Assembly (NCBI GenBank): GCA_013397455.1 | Contig: VYZB01000118.1 | Span: 1,257,669 to 1,321,668, forward strand | DNA from: Crotophaga sulcirostris | Lineage: Eukaryota; Chordata; Aves; Cuculiformes; Crotophagidae | Reading direction: 5' to 3' | DNA: 64,000 nucleotides | Shown here: piece by piece, positions 39,365 through 52,162 of the stretch | How positions within the stretch are numbered: the first letter of the stretch is position 1 | How the letters are laid out: every line of letters starts with the position of its first letter | Notes under the pieces: model-generated | Databases searched by the model: none | What the model was told of the DNA's origin: nothing | Seen by the model: only the letters and a program-made list of their open reading frames with translations | Translations under genes and position numbers: made by a program

Positions 39365-40078
39365 GCTGAGAGGTGGGGTGAGTTTTTTGGGGTTTTTTTT
39401 GTTTTTTTCTTTATTCTTCACTTTTTCAAAATCACTATCGGTCATTTACTACTGACAAAACTTGGAATGTATCCATAAAATTACTGTTATGCTGTATGAC
39501 ACTGATTTGCCAATGTCGATCAATGGCAGTGTATAATCCATGCAGAATCAATCTGCATATCTACTATTTACTACAAAAAAATAAGACTCATTTAGTACTT
39601 TTCAAGTTATCCTCTGTAAAGAAGTCTTAGTGCATATTACTAATTATTTAGGATTTACTGTAAGCAGGAAATTAAAAATTAACAGAAATATTAAACAAAA
39701 TTTAAACAAAAATAGACAAACCCTACATTCAACAGAGATAAGCTGAGCTGTATGTGATGCCTTTATTAGATGCAGAATAACCATATGATGTATCAGGTAA
39801 CATCATTATGTCCTTTGCTGTCATTTTATATTTTGAGACAGTGAATTTCCCGAGTTTCTTACTGTACCATGAAGATGTATTTGACAGTGACAGAAATGTG
39901 CTACCGCTATAGTCAGGCTTAGAGACAGGCAAATTTATAAATCACTTCACCTTTCAAACCTTCAAGCTGAGGACAATGATCTCAGAAAATATAACAAAAA
40001 TGGTTATTGTGACACTAGTTTCCTCATGGAGTCCTCTCACAAACCACAGAAAGTCTTTATCTCGAGGAAAGAGACTCC

Positions 40079-40100
40079 TCTCTCTCTCTCTCTCTCTCTC
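40079..40100. repeat. (TC)11 microsatellite
   Basis: Eleven uninterrupted TC dinucleotides are flanked by CTC-rich sequence. Confidence 0.95.
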
Positions 40101-41019
40101 CAATGAGAGATATTTTTAATACGAAAATAAATAAGCCCATCCCAGATGTGCATAACCACACTGTGCTTGAGGCTCTGCAGCGTATGGTTTGCCACGTGGA
40201 AGAGGTGCTGTTCTGAATGAGGAAACGCGAATGAGAGGGCACACGGCTGAGGTCAGCTCCTGGCTCAAGCAGAAATCAGCATGGTGCTACAGGGGCAGAT
40301 GTATCCCAGAGCTCATTAGAAAACTTTGTCGCTGCTGTAATTTACATATGGCTTCATTTTTTCCTGTGAAGTTATTCTTGTCACCAAGGAATTATTATAA
40401 TACTACTGATTTATTCTTATTCTAAGTCATCCAAGAAAACCGCTTATACTGTGGCTGCTTCCTGGTGGCCAGTTATCCTAACTTGATGGTTTCTTCAAAC
40501 CAATCCAGCAGCATAGATAGCTGGGAAATAGAAGAAAAATAAGGTTTCAAGTGTGAAATGACATAGCTCTATCACGGACAGTCATCAGCCAACATTATCA
40601 AGCAAAATGACAGAATATAGTATTTTTTATTTTGAAGAGGAGAGAAAATGAAAAATCACAGACAATACTTTGATAAAATACGATCTGAGATCCAGTTAAA
40701 AGAATCTATTTCATATGTATTTACAGACCCTCAAACACTTCAATTGGTTGTTCAAGTTTGGGTACCACAATGAACAAGAATTAAGCACTTCAGACACTTT
40801 GAGGGATTACAATATTCCTGTGTATGTAATGTCTGCAATGCTTTGATCTTCCCAGGCTGGTAGATTGAGTTGTACGTGACTAGCAGAAGGATGCATCTAA
40901 TCAAGGACTCACAATGACAAACCTGGACTCCTTATGTCATCTTAGAAGCCAAGTTTAGCCTTATTCATAGGCTGGCAACAGACGTGCACATTACAGGATG
41001 TAACTCCTGTAAGATCTTA

Positions 41020-41380
41020 GGGAGAGGAGACCTTATTGCAGCTTTTCAATACTTAAAGGGGGCTTATAAGAAAGATGGGGACAGATTTTTTAACAGGCCT
41101 GTTGTGATAGGATGAGGGGTAATGATTTTAAGATGAAAGAGGATAGATTTGGACTAGATATAATGAAGAAATTTTTTACTATGGGGGTAGTGAAACACTG
41201 GAAAAGGTTACCCAGAGAAGGTGGTGGATGCCCCATTCCTGGAAACATTCAAAGTCAAGTTGGATAGACTCTGAGTAATCTGATCTAGTTGAAGATGTCC
41301 CTGCTCACTGCAGAGAGGGGGAAACCAGATCACCTTTAAAGGTCCCTTCTAATGCAAACTACTCTATGATTCTTTGATTT
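41020..41380 (+). mobile_element. CR1 LINE, 5'-truncated 3' fragment
   Basis: The sequence matches the CR1 3' region: GGAGACCTTATTGCAGC, AAAGGGGGCTTATAAGAAAG, ACTGGAAAAGGTTACCCAGA, CTAGTTGAAGATGTCCCTGC and GGTCCCTTCTAATGCAAAC. It ends in CTATGATTCTTTGATT, the short ATTCTATG-type terminal repeat of CR1. The orientation is antisense to THSD7A. Confidence 0.9.
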
Positions 41381-44181
41381 CCTTAATTACCGCCCAATTC
41401 TGATATCATTGTATATATTCATGTACAATATATTTGCCCTATGTTCTGAATAAAAAATTTCAAATCACATGGTTACATTATACAGGAATTACTGTATAGT
41501 GGCTTACCTAACCTGGTCTGTCTTTCATAACAACAGTTCAAGGAAAGGTTCAGAAATCCAAAAGTCACCTGTGTGACTGTTCACTTGAACAGAACTGATA
41601 GCTATTTGTAGAGCTTAGTTTTAATGTTTAAATGGAATCATTGGTCTTAAATTTATGAGACTTGGGATTTTTAGTTATACACAATGTTTACAGAGCTTTC
41701 ATTAATAATAATGTGCATTTTTATAAACTAAGAATAGAACTGAGAACTGCATGTTTCCCCAAAAAAGGTTCCTGTGGAGCTCCTTATTTATACCAGCAGA
41801 ATACAGACTTCCAGATACAGGAATATATTCTGTGCCCAAAGAACACAGAATGACCTCCCTGCACCATCTAGCTACACAATCAGTGTTTTATGCTTTGAGA
41901 ACATGGCTGATCTCTGTCACGCAATTCTGCAAGTGAAAAGTCAGATCTTTGTCAAACAGCAAATGACTAAAAGGCATGAGACATATGAGGAGAAAGATGT
42001 CAATCACTGTAATTTCAGTGAAGCATAAAAAAATTAAAAGTAGACTTCACTTTTTGAATATAATACAAATAAAGTTGAAAAGTAGCTTCCAGCTAGAGTT
42101 GTAAAGGTGTGCTAAACCTTGGAAGGTGATTTTATTTATTTATACATTGTTATTCTCTGGAGTTTGTAAAAAGTGCAAAGGAGTACACTGTTGAAGATAC
42201 ATGACCAAGATGTGAGAGAATTTCTATAAGCTAGGTAGGCATAACAGCTTGTATCCTTAAAAAAAGCACAGAATAACTCCATCTTGGAATCATGGTAAAG
42301 AGGCCAAGATGCAGACAAACCTGAGGCACTACAACACGTAGGTATTGAACTGGCTTTCTCAGCAGTAGTTTAGGGATCTTTTCACTACTACCTGTGTGGT
42401 TTGAGACATGTCAGTCTTTGTGATCACCCCATGCTGGTTCTGATCATTGCACAACAGACATAAATAAAATTCACATTCCTAAAATCCAGGCTGGGCTTAA
42501 CTGCTTTGCTCGATCTGCAGCCTTGTAAATTATCCTAAGTTGTGTTAAGTACAAAAGCCAGAATGAAACAAGTGCTTTATAAAAAGAATCCTAAGAAATT
42601 TGAATAATTTTCTGGAGTAATTTAAGTATTCAGTTCTGTGGCATGCTTGTCAGGATGATAAATTTCTATCTCCGGTAAAACTGCATAAGCATATCGAAAA
42701 TCTATTATCTTGACCTACATGGAAAAGCAAGAAGCACAACAATATATGTTTATTTGAATTAACATATGAAAATGCGGCTCTGTTTCTTCTTCAAAATGAG
42801 CCCATTTGACACGCTATTAAAAAAGGGACAACATAAACCCATCTTTTTTCTTATTTTAAGAGCTTTTCTACTCTGCTACATAGATCCATCTGAGTAATTC
42901 ATTATTTGAATCCCCTACTAAACTATAACCACTAACTAGAACCATAACTATGGTTCTGATTGCCTCTTACACTTTTAGTAAAGGTTCCTTTCAGGGAAAA
43001 ATTTGGAAGTGCCTACTTCCTTACATATTTTTTTTTTAGCAATTACTCAATTTCTGTCAAATACACAGGATACTGTTAGCAATTCAGTTAGCAATGTTTG
43101 CAAACAGAGAAGTGGTTCTGTATACAGTGAAGCCTGTCCATTTCTTTTTCTGTTTTTTTAGTACAGATATTCTGTTTCACTACTCCCATATCTTACAGCT
43201 TTCAGTTTTCAGCAAAATTTCATCTTACCTTAAAGTAATAAAATGCTGAACAGTTTTAAAGAAGAACTAAAACATGCATGGAAACCTTTTATATTGAAAC
43301 ATTTAACACTATTGTTAGTAATACACACAAGTAGATGTTTTCTCTTTGAGTTCTTAAGAACTCTTTGGTGGCTATGTTTCCTTGCTGCCAGTGTTGCACA
43401 AGGCACTGTTGGATCCTGGCACACCGGATATGGATATTTTAGAACCATATTACATATAGAATACATTTTCTCTATTACCACACAAAATACTTAAGAACAA
43501 AACCAAGAAAACCAGTTACAGGAAGCACGGGAAATTATCAAAGAATAGACACGAACCTATACCTAAAACCTTTTTATTCTTTTCCTCTACGTTCCAGCTA
43601 CGTCTTCTCTTTGCATTTCCTGCAGACGCTGCACAAGGACCGTTTGCATGAATGAAAAACCATTTGCATGAGTGAGGATTTGCAGGGTAAAATTAAAAAT
43701 GCTAATGGCGTAACATTAGTTACCAATTTGAGCTAAGAAGCTACAAAAGCCATTTGTTAACGTTTCAGTTAAGACCCTCATCTTTTCAGCATTCATACTT
43801 AGATCCTTCCAAATTGGACCTAAATGAGAGTTTCTAACAATCCTCTATCAATATCTTTCATAGATGTCTGCAAAGGATAAATAATTTGCCTTGTTTAATT
43901 TTAATAGAAAATGAGAAAACCATATACTCACAAACAAGACAGTAACATGATATAGAATAATGAAAACCCAGCAACGTTAACTAAAATAAGCAAATTAAAC
44001 TCTTCTCCTTAAAACAGCTTTAGGTACCACGAGTAGGAAAAGCATTTAAATAATTTTTCTACAAAAAAAAGCACAATTCCATCTAATAGTTCATTTCTGT
44101 TGGTAAGAAATTACTTTGACACTGCAAAGACTGTTGCGAATTCACAATCAAACATGGGTCTGCAAGAGTATGTGACCTTAC

Positions 44182-44373
44182 CTTCACCTGCATACGCCAG
44201 AATGGAGCGGGCACGCATCTGCTTCCCTTCTGTGGTTTTGCCGGAGCAGGTGTGTGAGCAGGAGGACCATGCAGACCACATGCTGAGCACACAATCCTTT
44301 GAGCATGGAGCTTCGCAGACAACCGGGATTGGGTAGATTGCATCTCTACACAGCTGTCTGTCAACCTCTTCTC
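44182..44373 (-). CDS. THSD7A: THSD7A exon, TSP1 repeat with WSAWSSC motif
   Basis: This 192-nt symmetric exon has phase 1 at both ends. The acceptor is ...tttcccag and the donor GAAG|gtaagg. It continues directly from the exon at 61411-61614 (...INSDG then EEVDRQLCRDAIYPIP). It closes one TSP1 fold with VVCEAPC and opens the next with SKDCVLSMWSAWSSC followed by SHTCSGKTTEG. WSAWSSC is the classic TSP1 tryptophan-ladder motif, and WxxW is a known C-mannosylation signal; modification here is inferred only. The exon ends at ILAYAGEG, one residue shorter at the junction than the human GEEGG that I remember. Neighbouring introns are about 17.0 kb upstream and 9.1 kb downstream. Confidence 0.95.
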
Positions 44374-47365
44374 CTGGGAAAGAAAAGGCTAGTAGCAGTC
44401 TATCATTTGTTAAATTAACTTAAAATGAGCAATCTAGTCCAGATGGGCACAGCGATAAATTAGATTCTGTTCTTCTGTATAAACAAGGTAAATAGATTTT
44501 TTATTAAAATGACTTGTCTCCTCTGCCTTGATTCTAGAAGAACATACTTAAACCTTGTTTAATTTTATATTCTGCTCAGGTGAATGCTAGTCTGGATGGT
44601 CTTTAGGCTTTCATTTTTTTACTACATATTTGATTCCACAGAAAATCCTAATGTGAACAACAAAGTACATTATACACCCATGAAAAACTGGAAATTCTTG
44701 TATATTAATCACCTAGTCTTAATCCATGTTTCTGAGAGAAGGGGAAAAGTATCCTAACTTCCAGCTCAACCAGTCTTATGACCAACAATTTATCCTTTGA
44801 ACTGCAGTTATGTATCGAAATATGAAGAGAGCTGCACTATAAACTGCAGTCAATGTGTCTTGTTTGGTTAAAAAGATCTTAATTTGCTATCCAAGTCAAT
44901 AATACATCAGCCTGTGTCATGGAAGTATAAAAAGATCTATGCATTGGTATTCTGTCACATCACTGTAGACATTTCAATATAATAAAAAAATCCAGGGTGG
45001 CATACATTGTTTAATGAAATACTAGTTAGTGTTTAAGTAGGGCTGCTTTTATTTTCAGTAAGGAAATCATGACAGCACTGCATCTGAGATCTCTCTGATC
45101 TCTCCCTAATCACAACGTGGTTAGTTTCATAAGCAACATATGATTTCCTCATCAAATTAGTTAATATCCATTAAACGAGGAATAACCAAATGACCACATG
45201 CAAAAGCTAATTGAGTAAGCACTGTAAATGAAGCAAAAGATCTATAAACACTGCTTTGCCCAAGCCTCATATTAGGCTTTTTTTTTTAATGGAATAATAA
45301 ATGAATCAAACTCCAATCTAAAGAGAAATTACATTTTTATCATTCAAGGTTTACAGAGTCTTAAAACCTCTAAAATAATAATCTCTGATAAACTGAGTTC
45401 CTGAAAATAGGAGGTTCTTTAGTACTAGTGGCATATCATGGGTCCCAGAATAATTAATGATCAAATTCTTTGCAAAAAGAGGAAAAGATGAAGGCCATCC
45501 ATCCAGTTTTATAACCCTTTAACCAGTGTCAAATATTTTATCCACAGAGAATCTTTAGGCACATCAGAACTGCAAACATCAGTCTTCCCTGGCTCTGCAA
45601 AGCAGAAGTCCCACAGCTCATACTTTAAAATACCCTGAAGTAGTCATAATCATGTGAATTATAAACACCACTGACATCAAGTCTGTCTCAGTAGCTATAT
45701 TTTCCCATATTAAAAATACAAATTTGACCCCTGCCAAAGGCTTCTCCCACATTAAGTTCTGCTTCCCTCACTGGGCTCAATCTCTGCATTTATTGCTCCT
45801 CCTCTTGTATCACAGGTCATCGTATCCCAACACCAATGCAACAGGGATTCATCAGAGGCTCCATCAGAACGGCACACGTTCGGGTTGACAAGATGGGAGA
45901 GCAGACTGCAAACTTCTTTTCCAAATAACTAGGGGAAAAAGGTTAGGGAAAGGGTAAACCTTACTCCCAAATTGTTCCTTGGACAGGAAAGACTCAGTGA
46001 GGTAAACTGCTGGATACTTTCACATTTTGCAAGCAATACCACTATTACAATAAAGCATGTTATAGTGTAAACACACAAGACTATATCAAGCTTATTTATC
46101 ACCTGCCAGCTAAGGTAGTATTAACTTGAAACTCAAGCTAAATTTGGGGTCACAATGGGAAACTTGTGTTAAATTAGTTTCAGTCTGAGTTTATATTTCA
46201 AACAAAGTGTCTTCACTCCCAAAACAAAAAGAAAATATTCTTGAAATGTGTATCCTCCATATTAGCATTTAGTTTTTTCAAGTGTCCAATTCTTATCTGA
46301 TGAATTCAACACCATAGATATGCAGTTGGAAGGAAAGTTTTATAATAGGTACTTCCTATCTTTAGGGAGATATTTTATTTAAACTAAATTCTTTCTGACA
46401 TTTCGTTAATGATTTTACGAACAACTTGACCTTTGTTTTCATCCTCTTTAAACCGCATAGTGTAGCCAGCTACTAGGAATCACTCAATCATACGCTGGGA
46501 ACAATGCCAATATAAAGACTAAAGCTACTTATAAGAAGTCCCGTTTGAAAGAGTTTGTCACAGGTAGTCCAATATTTTATTTTAACTTTATTTATTATAT
46601 ATTTATGCTGCATAAGAGGCAAAGACAGAAGTCCAGAAACATGAGTCAAAGGACCCTGCCCTAAACTATTTATACTCTAAGCAACAGAACAATGAAATAT
46701 AAAAACCAGAAAGAATAAAACAGAGTATGACATTTCTGTCAGGGAAACTCTTCACCATTTATCATTTTGTTCATTAAAATCTGGAATCTAGCTACAGTCC
46801 ATATTCAGAAACAGTGTCTATGTAGCTGAATGATATTTCTCTCTTATGCAACATATGCACATTTGGGGCTAAATTATCCAAAATGTACTAAAAGGAGTGA
46901 CTGCACATAGAAATAGTAGGAGGAAAAAGAAACTTTTCTTTTTCAAGTATTTAAAATGTCAAAAACTGTTCAAACCTTTGCAGGTTCTTAACAAACTTGT
47001 ATCATCAGTAAAGACTGTCAAGGAGATAGCCTTTCAAATCCACATCTCTTCCTTGAACTGTTATGTTGAATCCAGCCACTAGTCAATGATTAAAGTATTT
47101 AATTGCTTTCAAACAAATAAACAAACAAATAACTCTTGAACCAACCAACCAAAACCCCCCAAATGTCTATAGATTAAAGGAAAGAGAGGTAGCTTGTGAA
47201 CAGCACACAGGACGAACCAGCTAACTGTTAATATGTATCAGACTGTATTAATATCACCATTCTTGTTTTATTATAGTCACAAAGCATCACAGAAAATTTG
47301 GTCTATATGCTAAAAGCTGAGCTAAACTGCAGAAGACCTACATTCTGTGTTTAATGTAGTTGAAT

Positions 47366-47466
47366 CATGTCACTCCTTTGTGTTTTTGTTTACTCATCTG
47401 TAAAATGTGTCTGATATTTCAGTTTCCTGGAAAATGCTTTAAGATCTTTCCAATGGAAAGCATTGC
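47366..47466 (+). repeat. MIR/CORE-SINE-like ancient remnant
   Basis: The order ATGTCACTCCTTTGTG, TTACTCATCTGTAAAATG, then AAAATGCTTTAAGATCTTTC and CAATGGAAAGCATTG resembles the conserved 3' half of MIR-type SINEs. Those read roughly as a cautionary TCACTT, a CTCATCTGTAAAATG block and a GCTTTGAGATC block in the same order. Such elements are rare and very old in bird genomes. Assignment is from memory of the consensus. Confidence 0.55.
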
Positions 47467-48671
47467 CAGAGCTGATATCACTAGGGAGACATGGCAAGGA
47501 AAGCCTCTTGCAATTGTGCATCTTTTAATATGATGCATGCTTCAGTGCACAGTAAAAAATTGCTGTCAAATTCTGACCTGTAGTAAATGGAAAGGCAAGA
47601 GCTTAACAGAGGGAAGTTTTTTTTAAAAAAACCTCAAAATGAACAGTAAAATTACTGTAAGATTCAATGAGGCATAGAGAACAACCGAAAAAGAAATCAA
47701 CATAAAATAAAAATGCTGCTGGGTCCTACACAACAAGGCAATGAACTTAGTCTCAATCCTACACCTGGAAACTAGCTACAGCCTCTGAAATGCTGAACTA
47801 CAATTTGATACAAACTAAGTAAAAAACTGTCAATAAAATCACAATAAATGGAATCAAATCAAATCAATAGAGTGCTTTGAACGTTCAAATTGAACATTGT
47901 TTTAGAGAATGGCTGTATAATCAGTAAAGGACAGGAATATCACAGTGCAGTAAAACAAATCATGCAGTTATAGTTTAGGGTTCATAAAAGAATCAGTAAT
48001 AGCAACTAAGCCTAAACGCTAAAATTGCAGACTTTAGACTGTACTGCTTAGTCAATTGTGTTCAAATTTACTAGTATACCTGCAACTCTAAGAAAAAAGA
48101 AGAGTTATGCCCACATCTTCTTTTTGTGGCTCCTGGTAGCCACATACGATAGTCTGCTTTTAAGTCCAACAGGCCACAGGAAACCACAATGCATCTTTCA
48201 AGTCTTCTTAAAGCTGCACATTTAAAATAACGATGTCAAAATAAAAAAAAAGATGGAAAAGATGGAACAATTCAAAGCACCGCATGATCTGGATGTACTG
48301 GTTTTACATAGCAGGCTATATACCATGTTATGTGTATATGAGTGTATCAGTTTTCTTGGCTGATGGTTTTCTCAGTTTTTTATTACTTTTTCAACTGATG
48401 CCTCTCTTGCCAGTTTTCTTATCTTGACAGTAAAGCAGAAAGCACATACAATGCGTCAAGCATTTGAAAACTGCTCGACACCTGAAATACTTGGTAAGGG
48501 ATGCCTGACCTAAATTTTTAAACTGCTTGGTGTTTGTGGGTGAAGGAGGCCTTGCTGTCATTCAATTGCCTTCAGTAATGCCTATAAGCATGGAGGTTGC
48601 AGGAAAAAAATGCAATTACTTCACACAAGGTTAAAATCTATGAGCTGTGCTAGCTGCCATCTACTGTTTGT

Positions 48672-48699
48672 TTCCTTCCTTCCTTCCTTCCTTCCTTCC
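48672..48699. repeat. (TTCC)7 microsatellite
   Basis: Seven uninterrupted TTCC tetranucleotides lie about 280 bp from the CR1 copy at 48982-49388. Confidence 0.95.
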
Positions 48700-48981
48700 C
48701 TATGCAGAAAAATGATTAATCAACAGGAAAGTACTGCACTGCCTCCTATATGGGTTATACAGTTTGAAATGGCCTATGAGACAGTTCTTTATCTTGAATT
48801 CCCATGCATTTTCCAATATGCAATCCTCCCACGTGAAGACTTACATGTGTCGTTACGCTGACTCTTTCATCAGCCTTCAAAAGTGTTGAATGACCTTCTC
48901 AGACTGACTAAGGAGTCAAAGCTGCTGTGTGGACACTGCCCGTCAAGAACAAAATATGTCTATCTATATTTAGTAAAAACC

Positions 48982-49388
48982 AGATCACAGAAACACAGAG
49001 GGGTAGGGATTGGAAGGGACCTCTGGAGATCACCTTGTTCAACCCTCCTGCTAAAACAGGTTCACCTAAGGCTGGTTGCACAGAAATACATTGAGGCAGG
49101 TTTTGAAAATCTCCAGAGAAGATTCCACAACCTCTCTGGGCAGCCTGTTCCAGTGCTCTGTCACGCTCACAGTAAAGAATTTTTTCCTCATGTTCAGATG
49201 GAACTTCCTGTGCTGCAGTGTGTGCCTGTTGCCCCTTGTCCTGTTGCTGAGCACCACTGAAAGGAGACTGGGCCCATCCTCTTGACACTTGCCCTGTAGA
49301 TATTTATAAGCATTGATAAGGTCCCCTCTCAGTCTTCTCTTTTTCTAGTCTCTCAGCCTTTCCTCATGGGAGAGATGCTCAAATTTCT
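48982..49388 (-). mobile_element. CR1 LINE, 5'-truncated 3' fragment
   Basis: The plus strand begins ATCACAGAAACACAGAGG, GATTGGAAGGGACCTCTGG and continues through CCTCTCTGGGCAGCCTGTTC and GGTCCCCTCTCAGTCTTCTC. This is the reverse complement of a CR1 3' segment. The minus strand still reads ORF2 C-terminal fragments ([19 protein letters not shown]). Its tail sequence differs from those of the other copies, so it probably belongs to another CR1 subfamily. Confidence 0.9.
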
Positions 49389-51695
49389 TTCAACTCTAAA
49401 GTGCCTAAATGTGTCTTTTAATTATAGCTCAGAGTAGAAATTAAGTTGCAGATTGGAAATTCGGTCTCATACCATTACTGATATTTTTTGACAAATCTAT
49501 TTGTTTTGTTGTTTGGTTGTGGGGCTTTTTGTAATACAAGAGGAACTCTTTAAGGAAAGTTGTCTTTCTCATAGGATATATCTCTAATTAAAATGCATAC
49601 ATAACTGGAAAAGGCTGACACAGATTTTTCAGTAGGGAGAATTTAGAAGTTTACCTCTGAAAACCTAACCAAATAAGCTACAGAAAGAGAAAACAATAAT
49701 ATTTACATGGAATTCATCACTTACCATCTTGTTTAGCCCACACTTTTAAGAGTATTGGGAGAAAAAAAAAAAGCAGCATATGCAACAGTATCTGATGGAC
49801 AGACCAATTTTTGCACTTGAATCAGCTCAATCCTTGTATGTAACACATCCTTTGATAGACATTAGGAAACTTCAAATGTTTTATTAATTCCGGAAGCCTT
49901 CAGAACATTGTGACAGTGTTTATTCATATCTGCTGCAAAGACAAAGGCTGTCAACGTAAGCTTTAACGTTAGTAAAAAGGCAATGTCCTTGAAAACAATA
50001 GCAACGCTATGTTACCTTGTATGCAGTTATTTTCTGTTCTAGTTCCTGAATGACCAGCTGTCAAAAAGCTCTCTGCATGAGTGTGGTTAATAAAGTTTCA
50101 ATATTTTGAATAACTTTTAACCTCTCAAATTATTGAACATAAAGCAACATTAACCTACAATTTATATTCTCAATATATTCTACTTCATTGACTCTAAAGT
50201 TTTTCAAAAAACACAATGTGACAAGATCGTATATTTTCCCTTATATTCTTATCAAGTGAAGTTTCTGCATTCATATTTATTGCTAAGGTGCATATCTAGT
50301 AGCTCCAAGTGTTAAATCAATTGCTAATTCCCTAATCACATGCCTTTCTTTCAATTGCTTTTGCTAAGTAGCATTTGCATTTAATTAAGTATGTCTTAAT
50401 TAGTTGATAGTTAATATTGGTGAAGTCATTTTCTTCTAAGAAGCCTAAGCAGGAATGGCACTAATTTCAATGAAGACAAATACACTAGTTTCTCACATCT
50501 GTTCATTATGCAAAAATGAAAAAAGTTGGTCTAATAGTTTAATGATATGAAAACATCGTAGGACTGTAAACCCTTTGATTTGGTGATTTATGTGTGAAAA
50601 TTTCTGTGGTTCTCGCTTCAATGTAGAATTTCAAGTAGTTTTTTCAGTCTACTTACTCAAATAAAGACAATAAACACAATAGTTTGGCCACTTTTCACCA
50701 AAAAACACCATGAATCTCATTTTTTTTAAAAAAATGGGAACTTTGGTAGCACAAGCACATGTACCTTCATTTAATTTACATGTTTTCCATGACTGCCCAC
50801 CCAAATCAGTGACATACAGAGAAGGCCACTGACCACATCCCTTTCACTATGCAAATACTGGAAGATATGGATACCTTTTAAAATATAATCCTAAACTTTA
50901 AACTGTTGGTTTGACTTTTTTTTAAGCAAACATTTGCAATGAAAAATGTCTGATAATGGCAGGAATTAATACTACACAAAAGGAAAGTAGCTGGAATTTA
51001 GAAACCCATCATATCTGCTGTTTCTCAAATCAAAGATAATTGCACGAAACACACTTAAAAAATCATGATCTTTTTAAGATTTTCTATTCCTCAGTGAGAT
51101 GAAGCACCACAGTTTACAAGCAATAACTTCTTGTTGATGACTAGGTGACATTTTCCTCACATGTTCACTTTATGAAGAAATTTTGATGAGTGGGAGGAGA
51201 GTTGATTCAAGATCATGCGGAAATCTAATTCCAACAACAGTACCTGAGCACTACTGCTCCTTCTCTGCAATCAAATCAGTAAATGCTACTACTACACCTC
51301 AGCTACAGCTTAAAGACTGGCATGTGTTCCAGTTTCCTTCAAAACAACATACTAGCAGCTATGTAGAAAGAACACAGAAGCAAGTAACCCCTTGCCAAGT
51401 AGTTTATAGGAAAGCTAAAAGATGTGAAAGGCATTCTGCTACAGACATTCCAAAACTTCTTCCCTGTCCTTAAGGTCATCCAAAGTTTCAATCATGCAAA
51501 TTTCAAGAAAAGTGAGTCACTGCTAATGCATCAGGTAAATGTAAGGCTTTGCACCATATATAAAACAGTAAATAATTTTTTTAATGGGAAATGGAGAGTC
51601 ATCATACACGCCAGATTAAACAACAGTATAAAAAAAATATTCCATAGCTATGATAAATCAGAAATATACAGTAACCTGAGGTATTTGGCTGGGAG

Positions 51696-51742
51696 AAAAA
51701 AAAAAAAAACCACCACAAAAAACAAACCCAAAAAACCCACCT
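51696..51742. repeat. A/C-rich low-complexity tract
   Basis: A run of fourteen A is followed by CCACC and AAACCC-type words. It inflates a chance 177-codon frame (51424-51957). Confidence 0.85.
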
Positions 51743-52113
51743 TTTCTTTTTTCATTAAAGTGCAAACTTCTTATTTGTGCCTGAATTCTTTACCCTATGA
51801 GAATGAGAAACGCGGAAGAAACTGTTCTGCCCTCTTTGTCATTTCAACAAGAAGAACATTTTTGTGGTATCCACTTGTAAACTTCACCTCTTATTCCTTT
51901 ATCCTCTCTCTTCTTTTTCACTATTCTTTACTAGATTTACTCAGACTGAAAAACTAAATTACATACATTTCACACAGAAAATATGGGAAAAAGTTTTCCA
52001 TTTTTCCCTGTATTTATTTACATCATTTTATAAGTGGTAGTGGTGATGGCAGCCACAGTATCAGTTCCCACAAGTATATAGCAATCACTTGTCTACTTGC
52101 AAAGTTCCCAATC

Positions 52114-52162
52114 AAAAAAAAAAACCCACAAACAAAACCAAGAAGACAAACAAACCCAAAAC
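52114..52162. repeat. A/C-rich low-complexity tract
   Basis: Eleven A followed by CCCACAAACAAAACC-type words, similar in style to the tract at 51696-51742. Confidence 0.85.

Larger units (their letters stand above)
35042..44181 (-). other. THSD7A: THSD7A intron, about 9.1 kb
   Basis: This intron contains an assembly gap (37199-37815), a tRNA-derived segment (about 38475-38545), an old CR1-like 3' end (about 39090-39200), a 4-N gap in G/T-rich DNA (39361-39364), a TC microsatellite (40079-40100) and a CR1 copy (41020-41380, plus). The other stretches show no gene or recognisable repeat. Confidence 0.85.

Noticed and set aside
51424..51957. 177-codon open frame on the plus strand
   Set aside because: Its length comes partly from an A/C-rich tract read as lysine, threonine and proline. 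There is no known domain and it is intronic.
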